From Mesorhizobium zhangyense (GTDB lineage: Bacteria; Pseudomonadota; Alphaproteobacteria; Rhizobiales; Rhizobiaceae): DNA of 64,000 bases. The position numbers and the translations under genes were made by a program. This document shows, piece by piece, positions 34,863 through 42,504 of this stretch; the stretch's first letter is position 1; every line of letters starts with the position of its first letter. Under the pieces are notes generated by a model that saw only the letters and a program-made list of their open reading frames with translations, searched no databases and was not told the DNA's origin. The stretch is from assembly GCF_011045115.1 (NCBI RefSeq), contig NZ_JAAKZG010000017.1, positions 45,436 to 109,435 of the forward strand. Direction: 5' to 3'.

Positions 34863-35486
34863 ATGTCCGCCACGCTGGAAGCACCAAGAATTGCGAAGCC
34901 CCGCAATCCCGGTCTTACGCCGACGATGCTCAATCACGCGGCCTGGGTTACGCATGATGTTGCGGCGACGTATGATTTCTATACGCGCGTCATGGGCATG
35001 GAAATTGCCAGCACTGTCATCGATGACAGTGTTCCGTCGACCGGTGATGCGTTTCCGTATTTTCATATCTTCTTCAAGATGAAGGATGGCTCGACCTTTG
35101 CATTCTTCGAGGCTCCCGGACTGCCGGCGCCCGCGAAGTCGACACATCCGGCCTATGACATCTTCAATCACATAGCGCTCGAGGTGTCGTCCCGCGACGA
35201 CGTGATGAAGTGGTACAATTGGCTCAAGGAAAACGACATCGACATCGTTGGCCCGACCGATCATGGTCTGATCTACAGTATCTATTTCCATGATCCGAAC
35301 GGTGTTCGTCTCGAGATCACCACGCCGCTCGACAAGGACTGGAACAACCATACCCAGGACGCGCAGAAGGATTTCGACCTGTGGGTCGGCGCGAAGGAAA
35401 AAGCCAAGGCTGAAGGCAAAGATGTGACCGCAGCGCTCTTCAAGCTGGCCAAGGAACGGCGCGAAGCCCGTAATTCCGCACATTAG
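34863..35486 (+). CDS. VOC family protein (glyoxalase/extradiol dioxygenase fold)
   Basis: A 207-residue vicinal oxygen chelate protein. Likely metal ligands: His in MLNHAAWVT, Glu in FFEAPG, His in FNHIALEV and Glu in RLEITTP, spread over two beta-alpha modules (about 20-155). It is too short for a two-domain extradiol dioxygenase but fits small type I ring-cleaving or isomerase members. A charged C-terminal tail (160-207) is unusual. GGAGAAGCTTAG precedes the ATG. First gene of VOC-SDR-NTF2. Confidence 0.85.
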   Translation: MSATLEAPRIAKPRNPGLTPTMLNHAAWVTHDVAATYDFYTRVMGMEIASTVIDDSVPSTGDAFPYFHIFFKMKDGSTFAFFEAPGLPAPAKSTHPAYDIFNHIALEVSSRDDVMKWYNWLKENDIDIVGPTDHGLIYSIYFHDPNGVRLEITTPLDKDWNNHTQDAQKDFDLWVGAKEKAKAEGKDVTAALFKLAKERREARNSAH

Positions 35487-35558
35487 GACATATCCGGTTC
35501 GCGTGAATCGGAAATGGGGCTCCGAGTCCTTCCAGTGGCGATAAACACCGGCGATTGA

Positions 35559-35598
35559 GGCGCTTCCTGAGTTGATGGCGGGAGGCGCCCTTTCTTTT
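35559..35598 (+). terminator. Probable terminator between VOC and SDR genes
   Basis: GGCGCTTCC (35559-35567) pairs with GGAGGCGCC (35581-35589) with one wobble, followed by CTTTCTTTT. It would separate the SDR gene, at least partly, from the VOC transcript. Confidence 0.55.
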
Positions 35599-35691
35599 GC
35601 TATTGCTATGAATGGCGCGACGCTTTGAATCAGATGTCTGGTTTTCAGGCGCACCGCAACCGTCGGCGCACCAAGGTCATAAGGATTGAAA

Positions 35692-36504
35692 ATGAGCGGA
35701 GATTGGCTTGATATCGGCGGACGCGTCTGCGTCGTTACGGGCGCGGGAGGCGGGATCGGGCGTTCGATCGCCGAAAGCCTGGCGGAGGCCGGCGGCAGGG
35801 TCGTCGTTCTGGATAGGGATTTACGCACCGGCGAAGAGACAGCCGCTCAGATCAGAAGCAAGGGCGGCGAGGCTGTTGCGCTGGAGTGCGACATCACCGA
35901 TGGCGAGAGCGTGGGCCGCGCGCGCAAGGCGACAGAAGAAGCTTTCGGGCGCTGCACCGTCCTGGTCAACAATGCCGCGCTTATCCGCAATGGGCCGCTT
36001 TCAGAGCTGTCGCTTGCCGACTGGAACGCTGTGATCAACGTCAATCTGACGGGTTTTTTCGTCTGCTCGCAGATTTTCGGTCGCTCCATGCTGGAAAATG
36101 GCGGCGGCAGCATCATCCATGTCGCTTCGCTGTCGGGTTCTTATCCGCAACCGACAAGCGGCGCCTACAGCGTTAGCAAGGCCGGTGTGCTCATGCTCTC
36201 GAAGAACCTGGCGCTCGAGTGGGGCGAGAAGGGCGTGCGCAGCAATGTGGTGAGCCCCGCAATGGTTCTGACTCCGATGTCGGAGGTCATCTACAAGGAT
36301 CCGGTCGTGAAGGCGAAGCGCGAAGGCGTCGTGCCGGTTCGCCGCATCGGCAAGCCGCAGGATATCGCCGACGCGATCTGCTTCCTGGCGAGCGACCGTG
36401 CCAGCTATGTGAGCGGACAGGAGATTCTGGTCGATGGCGGATGGAGCACTGCGATCCTCGCCATGGTGCCGCGCCCTGGCTTCGATCAGCCAAAGAAGGA
36501 TTGA
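35692..36504 (+). CDS. SDR family oxidoreductase
   Basis: A 270-residue classical SDR. Seen: TGAGGGIG, LDRDL, VNNAAL, and Ser in VASLSG with YSVSK. Start is ATG 35692 with AAGGATTG upstream; a TTG six bases before is less likely. The Ala in NNAA instead of NNAG is a common variant. Followed by an NTF2-like gene 36 nt later, as in the 1881-3227 pair; the SDR plus NTF2 arrangement recurs. Confidence 0.9.
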   Translation: MSGDWLDIGGRVCVVTGAGGGIGRSIAESLAEAGGRVVVLDRDLRTGEETAAQIRSKGGEAVALECDITDGESVGRARKATEEAFGRCTVLVNNAALIRNGPLSELSLADWNAVINVNLTGFFVCSQIFGRSMLENGGGSIIHVASLSGSYPQPTSGAYSVSKAGVLMLSKNLALEWGEKGVRSNVVSPAMVLTPMSEVIYKDPVVKAKREGVVPVRRIGKPQDIADAICFLASDRASYVSGQEILVDGGWSTAILAMVPRPGFDQPKKD

Positions 36505-36540
36505 TCTCGTCAATTTTCAGCATGCCGGAGGAGGAGATAC

Positions 36541-37050
36541 ATGCCGCGCCCCAGATCGACAAAATCAATTGAAGAACGCCTCGATCATATCGAGGACTAC
36601 ATCGAAATCATGCAGTTGATCTGCGCTTACGGGCCGGCCGCCGATGCGACCCACTGGGAGCTGATCAAGGAAATATGGGCCGAAGACAGCCTCTACGAGA
36701 TCGGCGGCCTGGGTGTCTACGAAGGCCACGAGGGCTTGAAACAGGCATTTTATGGCGAGTTCCATCAGGGGCTGATGGAGTCCGGTTCGGGTCATGTATC
36801 ATCGATGCCGCATCTGGTTATTGAAGGCGACCGTGCCGTCGCTACACATCACGGGACGCTCTACAAGCAGATCGATGGCAATTTCCCGGTCATCCGCCTC
36901 GTCGCTTCGCGTTGGGAGCTGACACGCCGCGAAAAGGGATGGATCGTCACCAAACGCACCAACGAAGTGCTTCAGGAGAACACCCGCGCTCGCGAATTGC
37001 TCGCGCGCGTCAAGGAAGGTCCATCGCCGTTGGCGCAGGCTGCAGAATAG
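36541..37050 (+). CDS. SnoaL-like / NTF2-fold protein
   Basis: A 169-residue NTF2-fold protein. Seen: IMQLICAYGPAADATHWELIKEIWAEDSLYEIG and GHVSSMPHLVIEGDRAVATHHG. The fold matches SnoaL_4/hydroxylase-small-subunit relatives. GGAGGAG precedes the ATG. Followed by a terminator. It probably acts with the SDR upstream. No catalytic residues can be named with confidence. Confidence 0.78.
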   Translation: MPRPRSTKSIEERLDHIEDYIEIMQLICAYGPAADATHWELIKEIWAEDSLYEIGGLGVYEGHEGLKQAFYGEFHQGLMESGSGHVSSMPHLVIEGDRAVATHHGTLYKQIDGNFPVIRLVASRWELTRREKGWIVTKRTNEVLQENTRARELLARVKEGPSPLAQAAE

Positions 37051-37064
37051 AAACCAAGCGATAA

Positions 37065-37099
37065 GCCGGGGTGAACCTTGTCAGGTTCCCCCGGTTTTT
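37065..37099. terminator. Rho-independent terminator between convergent NTF2-like and GST genes
   Basis: CCGGGG-TGAACCT paired with AGGTTC-CCCCGG, loop TGTC region, then TTTTTC. The T-tract suits the plus strand; it overlaps the GST stop codon. Confidence 0.75.
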
Positions 37100-37812
37100 C
37101 ATGACACGATGGTGTGCTGCGAGAGCCCCTGCCAAGGATAGGCGATGGTCTGGCGCTCGGTCCGGCCATATTCGGTCTTGACGCCGGCATTGCGGGCGTA
37201 GGCGCTTTCAACAGCGGAGCGTGCTGCAATCACATCGCGCCACTGCAGAAGATGCGGATAAGGGTCTCCAGTCTCCGGTCCGAGATATTTGATCCACGGA
37301 TAGCAGGCTACGTCGGCGATGGAATAATCGCCGGCCAGAAAGGGCGATGCGGCCAGCCGCCGCTCCATCACATCCCATAGCGCTGCAAGCATTCGTCTAT
37401 AGCGACGCCTGGGATACGTGAAATCCGTATCCGGCTCGATGCGCTCCGCAAAAGCCTTGAAGTGCCAGAATTGGCCGCCGATCGGTCCCAGATGACCCAT
37501 CTGCCAGAACAACCATTGCATCGTTGCATTGCGAGTGCGCGGATCGTTCGACATGAGCATGCCGGTCTTTTCCGCCAGATACTGCAGGATGGCACCCGAC
37601 TCCATCACCGTCACCGGATCATCACCCCAACCGGGATGATGATCGCGAATGACCGGCACCTTGCCTGCGATCGAGCCGCCAAGTTTAGTCGAGTCGAATT
37701 GTTCGCCCTTGCTGAGGTCGACGAAGACAATGTCGTAGGGGATGGCCATCTCCTCCAGCGCGATCATCACCTTGTAGACATTCGGGCTGGGTGAGTAGAA
37801 GAGCTCGATCAT
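37099..37812 (-). CDS. Glutathione S-transferase family protein
   Basis: A 237-residue GST with N-terminal thioredoxin-like domain (YSPSPNVYKVMIALEEM, GKVPVIRD, ESGAILQYLAEKTG) and all-helical C-terminal domain (MQWLFWQMGHLGPIGGQFWHF, close to Ure2p/YfcG-type GSTs). Glutathione binding is indicated by the ES pair. Role may be conjugation, isomerization of a ring-fission product, or ether cleavage as in LigE/LigF-like systems; not decidable. Downstream of the third NIPSNAP gene with a 26-nt gap, so co-transcribed. Confidence 0.9.
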   Translation of the reverse strand: MIELFYSPSPNVYKVMIALEEMAIPYDIVFVDLSKGEQFDSTKLGGSIAGKVPVIRDHHPGWGDDPVTVMESGAILQYLAEKTGMLMSNDPRTRNATMQWLFWQMGHLGPIGGQFWHFKAFAERIEPDTDFTYPRRRYRRMLAALWDVMERRLAASPFLAGDYSIADVACYPWIKYLGPETGDPYPHLLQWRDVIAARSAVESAYARNAGVKTEYGRTERQTIAYPWQGLSQHTIVS

Positions 37813-37838
37813 TGGCCTCTCTATCCTTCAAGGGAAAG

Positions 37839-38546
37839 TCAGTTCGGGCGGGTCCTCAGCGATGCGAAGGGCAGGGCGTATGATGCCGGCTCAAGCACGA
37901 AAGTGTCGCTTGTCCCGAAAAGCGTTGTGCCGAGTTCGGCGCGCTGTTTGCGAAAACCTTCCAGCAGTTCGGCGTCGTTCTGGAAACCTCTCCAGCCTTT
38001 CCACCACGCTTGCTCATCAGGCCATGCGACGAGCATGACGATGTTGGGCATAGTGGGGCCGCTGATCATGTCGCAGACGCCGATGACGTGCGCGCCCGCC
38101 GCACGCAGACGCGGCAGATAGGTCGTGGACAGGAAATCCGTCACGGCATTGTTCTGCCCGACCAGGATTTTTTGCGTAATAATCTGATGAACGCCGCCGA
38201 TACGCCTGTCGAGATCGGCTTCGACCTGCTCGAACGCGGGGCTGGGGCGCAGAAACACAAGTTCCTGCCCCTCGACGAGTTCGCTGCCGGCATTCGTCTG
38301 GGCGCGGATACGCGCCCATTCGGGGTCTGCATAGAAGGAAGCCCAACTGGCTTCGCGCTCGGCAAAATCCTTCCATTCCATGATGTAGCAAAAGAGCGGC
38401 ATACGGGGGCCGGCAAGTGCTGACCAGCGGCCGATTACGCGAATTCCATGCTTGGAGAGCAAAGCCGGAGTGTGATTTTCCATGCGGTCGTGATTGTCGT
38501 TCATCCGACCGCGTTCGATCAGATATTGCCGCATCTCGAAAATCAT
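37839..38546 (-). CDS. NIPSNAP family protein (two-domain)
   Basis: A 235-residue third NIPSNAP paralogue: FEMRQYLIERGRMND module then GVHQIITQKILVG module. AAGGACGCGCC precedes ATG 38546. Residues WxSFYADPEW and LVFLRPSPAFE match the copies at 3240 and 3986. It heads a short minus-strand operon with the GST gene. Its promoter region carries sites S10 and S11. Confidence 0.8.
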   Translation of the reverse strand: MIFEMRQYLIERGRMNDNHDRMENHTPALLSKHGIRVIGRWSALAGPRMPLFCYIMEWKDFAEREASWASFYADPEWARIRAQTNAGSELVEGQELVFLRPSPAFEQVEADLDRRIGGVHQIITQKILVGQNNAVTDFLSTTYLPRLRAAGAHVIGVCDMISGPTMPNIVMLVAWPDEQAWWKGWRGFQNDAELLEGFRKQRAELGTTLFGTSDTFVLEPASYALPFASLRTRPN

Positions 38547-38678
38547 GGCGCGTCCTTGTGAATGGTTCACGTTACCGGTCGTTGGCATGCCGGTATCAAA
38601 ACATGACATCGTGGAATGCGATCAAAACGCAATCCGAAAAATAGGAGCCGAGGAAACATGCGCGCGCTCCGGACGTCT

Positions 38679-38696
38679 GTCCCCTAGCTTTGGTAC
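38679..38696. promoter_or_regulatory. Palindromic operator candidate S10
   Basis: TGTCCC CTAGCTTT GGTACG, 133 nt upstream of the NIPSNAP gene (minus strand). Confidence 0.5.
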
Positions 38697-38732
38697 GCCT
38701 GTTACCCGGACGTGACTCGTGTTGGATTGCTC

Positions 38733-38749
38733 GTCACCGGATGAGGGAC
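38733..38749. promoter_or_regulatory. Palindromic operator candidate S11 (N7 variant)
   Basis: GTCAC CGGATGA GGGAC followed by AGA, 93 nt upstream of the MFS gene. It is the exact mirror type of S4 (GTCCC-N7-GTGAC). Confidence 0.45.
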
Positions 38750-38841
38750 AGATCATCTATGGGAAAACGCTCAAACTCCTCCCAATCGGTCATGTGCTCG
38801 TGTCCCGGGATGATCAACGCGCCAGTATGTGGTGAAGCCTT

Positions 38842-40104
38842 TTGAGTGCCGATTCTGAAAAACTGCATCTGGCCGAGGCTGAAAATTCGGCTGTGGTCGC
38901 TACGCCCAGCCAGGCACGAGCTATTTTCTTCCTTTCCGTCGCAGCCTTCGCAGCTGCCGGAACGACCCGTGTGATGGACGCGATTCTTCCGCAGATCGCA
39001 CAGGAATTCGACGTCACGATCGGAGCTGTCGCCTTCGTTGCGACAGCCTATGCCTTCACGTATGGCGCCTTTCAACTCGTTTTCGGCCCACTTGGTGATC
39101 GTTATGGCAAATACCGCGTTATCCTACTTGCCTGCATCGGTTCGGCCGTCACGACCTATATCTGTGCCTTTGCTGGTTCCGTCATGGGAATAGCGGGCGC
39201 GCGGCTCGCGTCCGGCATGATGGCCGCCGCAATCGTCCCGCTTGCCATCGCCTGGGTCGGCGATGTGGTCGCGGCCGGCGAACGGCAGCATGTCCTCGCG
39301 CGGTTCCTGTCGGGCCAGATACTCGGACTGCTGGCCGGCCAGATCGGAGGCGGCGTCCTCGGCGAATATTTCGGCTGGCGCTCGGCTTTCCTGTTCATCG
39401 GCACCGTGTATCTTTTCGCTGTGGCCGGGCTGATTTTCGAAATGATCAGCAACTCTGCAACGAGAGCTCCGAGAGACGACCGGAATGCGAGTTTCTGGCG
39501 GACGTGGGATACGTTCCTGCGGCTGACGTCGCGGCCAGTGGTCCGTTTCGTGCTCATCACTGTGGCTATCGATGCGTTCGCGATGTTCGGCGCGTTCACC
39601 TACGTCGGGGCAAGTTTGCATTATCGGTTCGGTTTCGACTTCGCGACAATCGGTCTCTTTCTAGCCACCTATTGCCTCGGTGGACTATTCTACGTCTCGC
39701 AATCGCGCCGGTTGATTGGATTTCTCGGTCCAGCTCGACTGGCCTTCTGGGGCACGGTGCTCGTTGCCGTGACTTATGTCACGATTGCCTTGACCCCGGT
39801 TTCGTGGGTCTATTTACCGGCCATATCGGTTATGGGCCTGGGCTTCTACATGCTGCACAACACACTCCAGACCTTCGCTACCCAGATGGCCCCGGATGCG
39901 CGAGGCTCGGCGGTTGCACTCTTCGCCACGTGCTATTTTCTGGCGCAAGCCGTCGGCGTCTATTTGGCCGGTATGGTCATTGATCTCTACGGAACCACTC
40001 CGGTATTCCTGTTGGCCGCAGTCATATTAATGGCCCTAGGCTTTATCCTCCTGTGGTTCATGCCTGCGGAATTGAAAACGGATAATCGGTGTAAGCCGCG
40101 CTGA
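38842..40104 (+). CDS. MFS transporter
   Basis: A 420-residue major facilitator, about 12 membrane segments, with motif A as FGPLGDRYGKYRVIL. The start is TTG at 38842 after a stop at 38833; no upstream ATG exists in frame, and the next Met would cut the first membrane segment. The N-terminal 25 residues are polar. It is the last catabolic-island gene before the IS30 element. It may import the growth substrate or export a product. Confidence 0.85.
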   Translation: MSADSEKLHLAEAENSAVVATPSQARAIFFLSVAAFAAAGTTRVMDAILPQIAQEFDVTIGAVAFVATAYAFTYGAFQLVFGPLGDRYGKYRVILLACIGSAVTTYICAFAGSVMGIAGARLASGMMAAAIVPLAIAWVGDVVAAGERQHVLARFLSGQILGLLAGQIGGGVLGEYFGWRSAFLFIGTVYLFAVAGLIFEMISNSATRAPRDDRNASFWRTWDTFLRLTSRPVVRFVLITVAIDAFAMFGAFTYVGASLHYRFGFDFATIGLFLATYCLGGLFYVSQSRRLIGFLGPARLAFWGTVLVAVTYVTIALTPVSWVYLPAISVMGLGFYMLHNTLQTFATQMAPDARGSAVALFATCYFLAQAVGVYLAGMVIDLYGTTPVFLLAAVILMALGFILLWFMPAELKTDNRCKPR

Positions 40105-40180
40105 CTGTGACGATACTGACTCACATTCTTGGCTCGATCTGATAGTGCAGACCAACGACCTCAACCGGTGTGGAGTCATG

Positions 40181-41275
40181 CTGAGATGCGACTTGCGGGT
40201 CGGTTCAAGCTAGCCGGCATGCCTCATCTGGGCGAGCAGTTTCTTTCGAAAGACCTCCGCTGGCGTTCGGTAGCCGAGGCATTTGCGCGGCGTCGCATTC
40301 AGCCGATTACAGATCTCGATCAGGTCGGCATCGGTCACAGATAATGGATCGACCTCTCTCGAAAGCCATTTCCGCACCCGGCCGTTGGTGTTTTCGACGG
40401 TGCCTTTCTGCCAGGGAGACTGCGGGTCGCAGAACCACGTTTGGGTGCCGATGCTTGCCTGAAGGTAGGGCCAGTCGGTGAACTCCGTGCCACGGTCGAA
40501 TGTGATCGAACGGCGGGCGAGGTGGGGTAGGGCCTGCAGCGCCTGAATGACGCCATCCATCACGGGCCGGGACTGTCGATCGTTGTTGCGCAGGAAGATG
40601 GCAAAGCGACTGACCCGTTCGACCAGCGATGTGACGTTGGCCTTGCCGAACTTCTTGCGGAACTGGATCAGGTCGCATTCCCAGTGTCCGAACTGCTTGC
40701 GGTCGGCAACGACGTCCGGACGGCGCAGGATGTTCAATTCCGGGCTGAAGCGCCGGCCATGTCTGCGCCTTGCATGCCTGGGGCGGCGCCTGGCTCGATG
40801 CTCCGGCAGATGCCGCCACAGCTTGATGGCCTGGCCATCGGCCGAATATGCAAACTTGTAGATCGTCTCGTGGCTGACCGAAATCGGGTGACACTCCAGG
40901 CGCATGCGACCGGCGATCTGCTGTGGCGACCAGCCATGTAAGATCCGGTCGATAACGGACTGCCGGACGTGTGAGAAACGCGCCAGCTTCCGCAGCTTGG
41001 CACGCCGCTCACAGGCCAGGCCGTTCGCTGTTACACAATAGTAGCCACTGAGATCCGGCATTTGCCTGTCAACGAACGTGTTGCGCTTGATCTCGCGAAA
41101 GATCGTCGAGCGATGCCGTCCAAGCTTTTCGGCGATGATCTCGATGCTCAGGCCGGCCATCCGCCAGCGAGCAATCTTGCGACGTTCATCCAGGCCGATA
41201 TGGGAGTAGGTGCGTCTCATTGCATCTTCCTTGCGTATGATAACTCATTGGTATCATTCGCAAGTCGCACTTCAT
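40181..41275. mobile_element. IS30-family insertion sequence
   Basis: About 1.1 kb, one transposase gene on the minus strand. Candidate terminal inverted repeats lie at 40181-40200 and 41256-41275; both contain TGCGACTTGCG and match at about 15 of 20 positions when folded. The outer limits and target duplication could not be set exactly. It separates the catabolic island from the RND efflux cluster. Confidence 0.8.
40210..41220 (-). CDS. IS30-family transposase
   Basis: A 336-residue transposase, full length for the family. N-terminal helix-turn-helix (LDERRKIARWRMAGLSIEIIA then GRHRSTIFREIKRN), catalytic DDE residues in HWECDLI, TFDRGTEF and KGTVENTNGRVRKWL, ending in CLGYRTPAEVF. No frameshift or stop, so it may be active. 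GGAAGATGC precedes the ATG. Confidence 0.96.
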   Translation of the reverse strand: MRRTYSHIGLDERRKIARWRMAGLSIEIIAEKLGRHRSTIFREIKRNTFVDRQMPDLSGYYCVTANGLACERRAKLRKLARFSHVRQSVIDRILHGWSPQQIAGRMRLECHPISVSHETIYKFAYSADGQAIKLWRHLPEHRARRRPRHARRRHGRRFSPELNILRRPDVVADRKQFGHWECDLIQFRKKFGKANVTSLVERVSRFAIFLRNNDRQSRPVMDGVIQALQALPHLARRSITFDRGTEFTDWPYLQASIGTQTWFCDPQSPWQKGTVENTNGRVRKWLSREVDPLSVTDADLIEICNRLNATPRKCLGYRTPAEVFRKKLLAQMRHAG

Positions 41276-41798
41276 CCTTGAACCCACCACCCACCCCGCA
41301 GAAGTCAGATAATAAACATTATGGAACTAAGTATGAGTGGTGCAGCGGGTACGCGCCAGACTTAAGGGCGGAACTCTGCTGAGATAGGTCAGTTATGAGA
41401 ACAGAACCCACGGGCCGCGTGGTGTGATCAATCGCTTCGTACCTGTCGCTTGCTCCACTGGAGGGCAGCGCGTTGAAAATACGCTAAACAATTCCAGTCA
41501 TTCGTAGCACACCTTCAAACCTGACGTTCGCTACGGATACTGGCGACCTTGAGCCGACTGTCGGCCGCCCGGATTCGCTTAGTCTCAGATATGAACGAGG
41601 CAGGCGTGGGCAGCAAGCCTTTGGGGCTCGACCTTGGGCGAGGTAGGATTTGCCAGCTCTTCCCAGCACATAGGTTATCTCTGTTCGGCCCGCGCCGCAT
41701 GCAACGTTGCGCCATGATGTTGACGATGAGTTGACCTTCGACGCAAACCTTGTTTGCGCGCCCTTTTCCGGAGCCACGGTGCCTTCATACGGCACGCC
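41276..41798. other. Gene-poor stretch between IS30 and the TetR gene
   Basis: About 520 bases in which no reading frame has convincing protein character; frames on both strands are short and lack recognisable motifs. It may be a decayed gene at the IS junction. No RNA gene or clear regulatory repeat was seen. Confidence 0.5.
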
Positions 41799-42413
41799 TT
41801 AGTCCGATTTGCCGAGAGCTTTCAGGATAAAACGGATTTGTTCGCGCAGGCCCGCTTCGCTGTCTTCTCCGTGCTGCACGCAGTGTTCGATCAGAATCGG
41901 ATGGAAGAACGGCATGAACGCGGTCTTGACCGCACGTGCCGCTTCTGCCGGATCCTCCGCCCTGAATTCACCCGCTTCGATGCCTTCGCTGACGATCGCC
42001 TCGAACATCGTCACCATCCACTCGATATGCGTCTTGATGATCGTCCGGTTCTTCTGCAAGGCGGCGGCGATCATGTCGTGCATGTGCCTTTCCTTGAGCA
42101 GTTTCGTCTTGTTGTGCCGGTGAATAGCGATGAGGAGCAATTCGAGCTTCGCCGAAGCCGATGCATTCGTGCGAGCGATCGCAGAGGCAATGTCAGCGAC
42201 CTCATTCACGATCCGCTCGCAGATGGACTCGTTGATAGCCTCCCTGGAAGGGAAGAAGCGGTAGACGTTCGCCGGGCTCATGCCGAGCTCGGAGGCTATG
42301 TCGGCCACCGACGTCTTATGATAGCCGATGCGGCGAAAGTGCTCCTCCGCCACCTCCAGGATGCGTGCGCGTGTCTCGTCGGGATCAGTCGGCGTTCGGA
42401 CCGGACGATTCAT
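41799..42413 (-). CDS. TetR-family regulator of the RND pump
   Basis: A 204-residue TetR/AcrR regulator. Helix-turn-helix at about 15-60: ARILEVAEEHFRRIGYHKTSVADIASELGMSPANVYRFFPSRE. C-terminal ligand domain diverse. GGAGACATC precedes ATG 42413. It lies 91 nt downstream of the RND permease gene on the same strand and probably represses the adaptor-pump operon. Confidence 0.92.
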   Translation of the reverse strand: MNRPVRTPTDPDETRARILEVAEEHFRRIGYHKTSVADIASELGMSPANVYRFFPSREAINESICERIVNEVADIASAIARTNASASAKLELLLIAIHRHNKTKLLKERHMHDMIAAALQKNRTIIKTHIEWMVTMFEAIVSEGIEAGEFRAEDPAEAARAVKTAFMPFFHPILIEHCVQHGEDSEAGLREQIRFILKALGKSD

Positions 42414-42504
42414 GATGTCTCCAGAACTGATGATTTGGATCTGCCGGGCTTGCCTTGAACGATCATCTGCAAGCGGTGAACCGTCTTCTCCGACAAAAAG
42501 CCCC

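Noticed and set aside
41484..41795. Minus-strand 103-codon frame between IS30 and TetR
   Set aside because: Low-complexity, no motif, no ribosome site; reported only as a gene-poor stretch.
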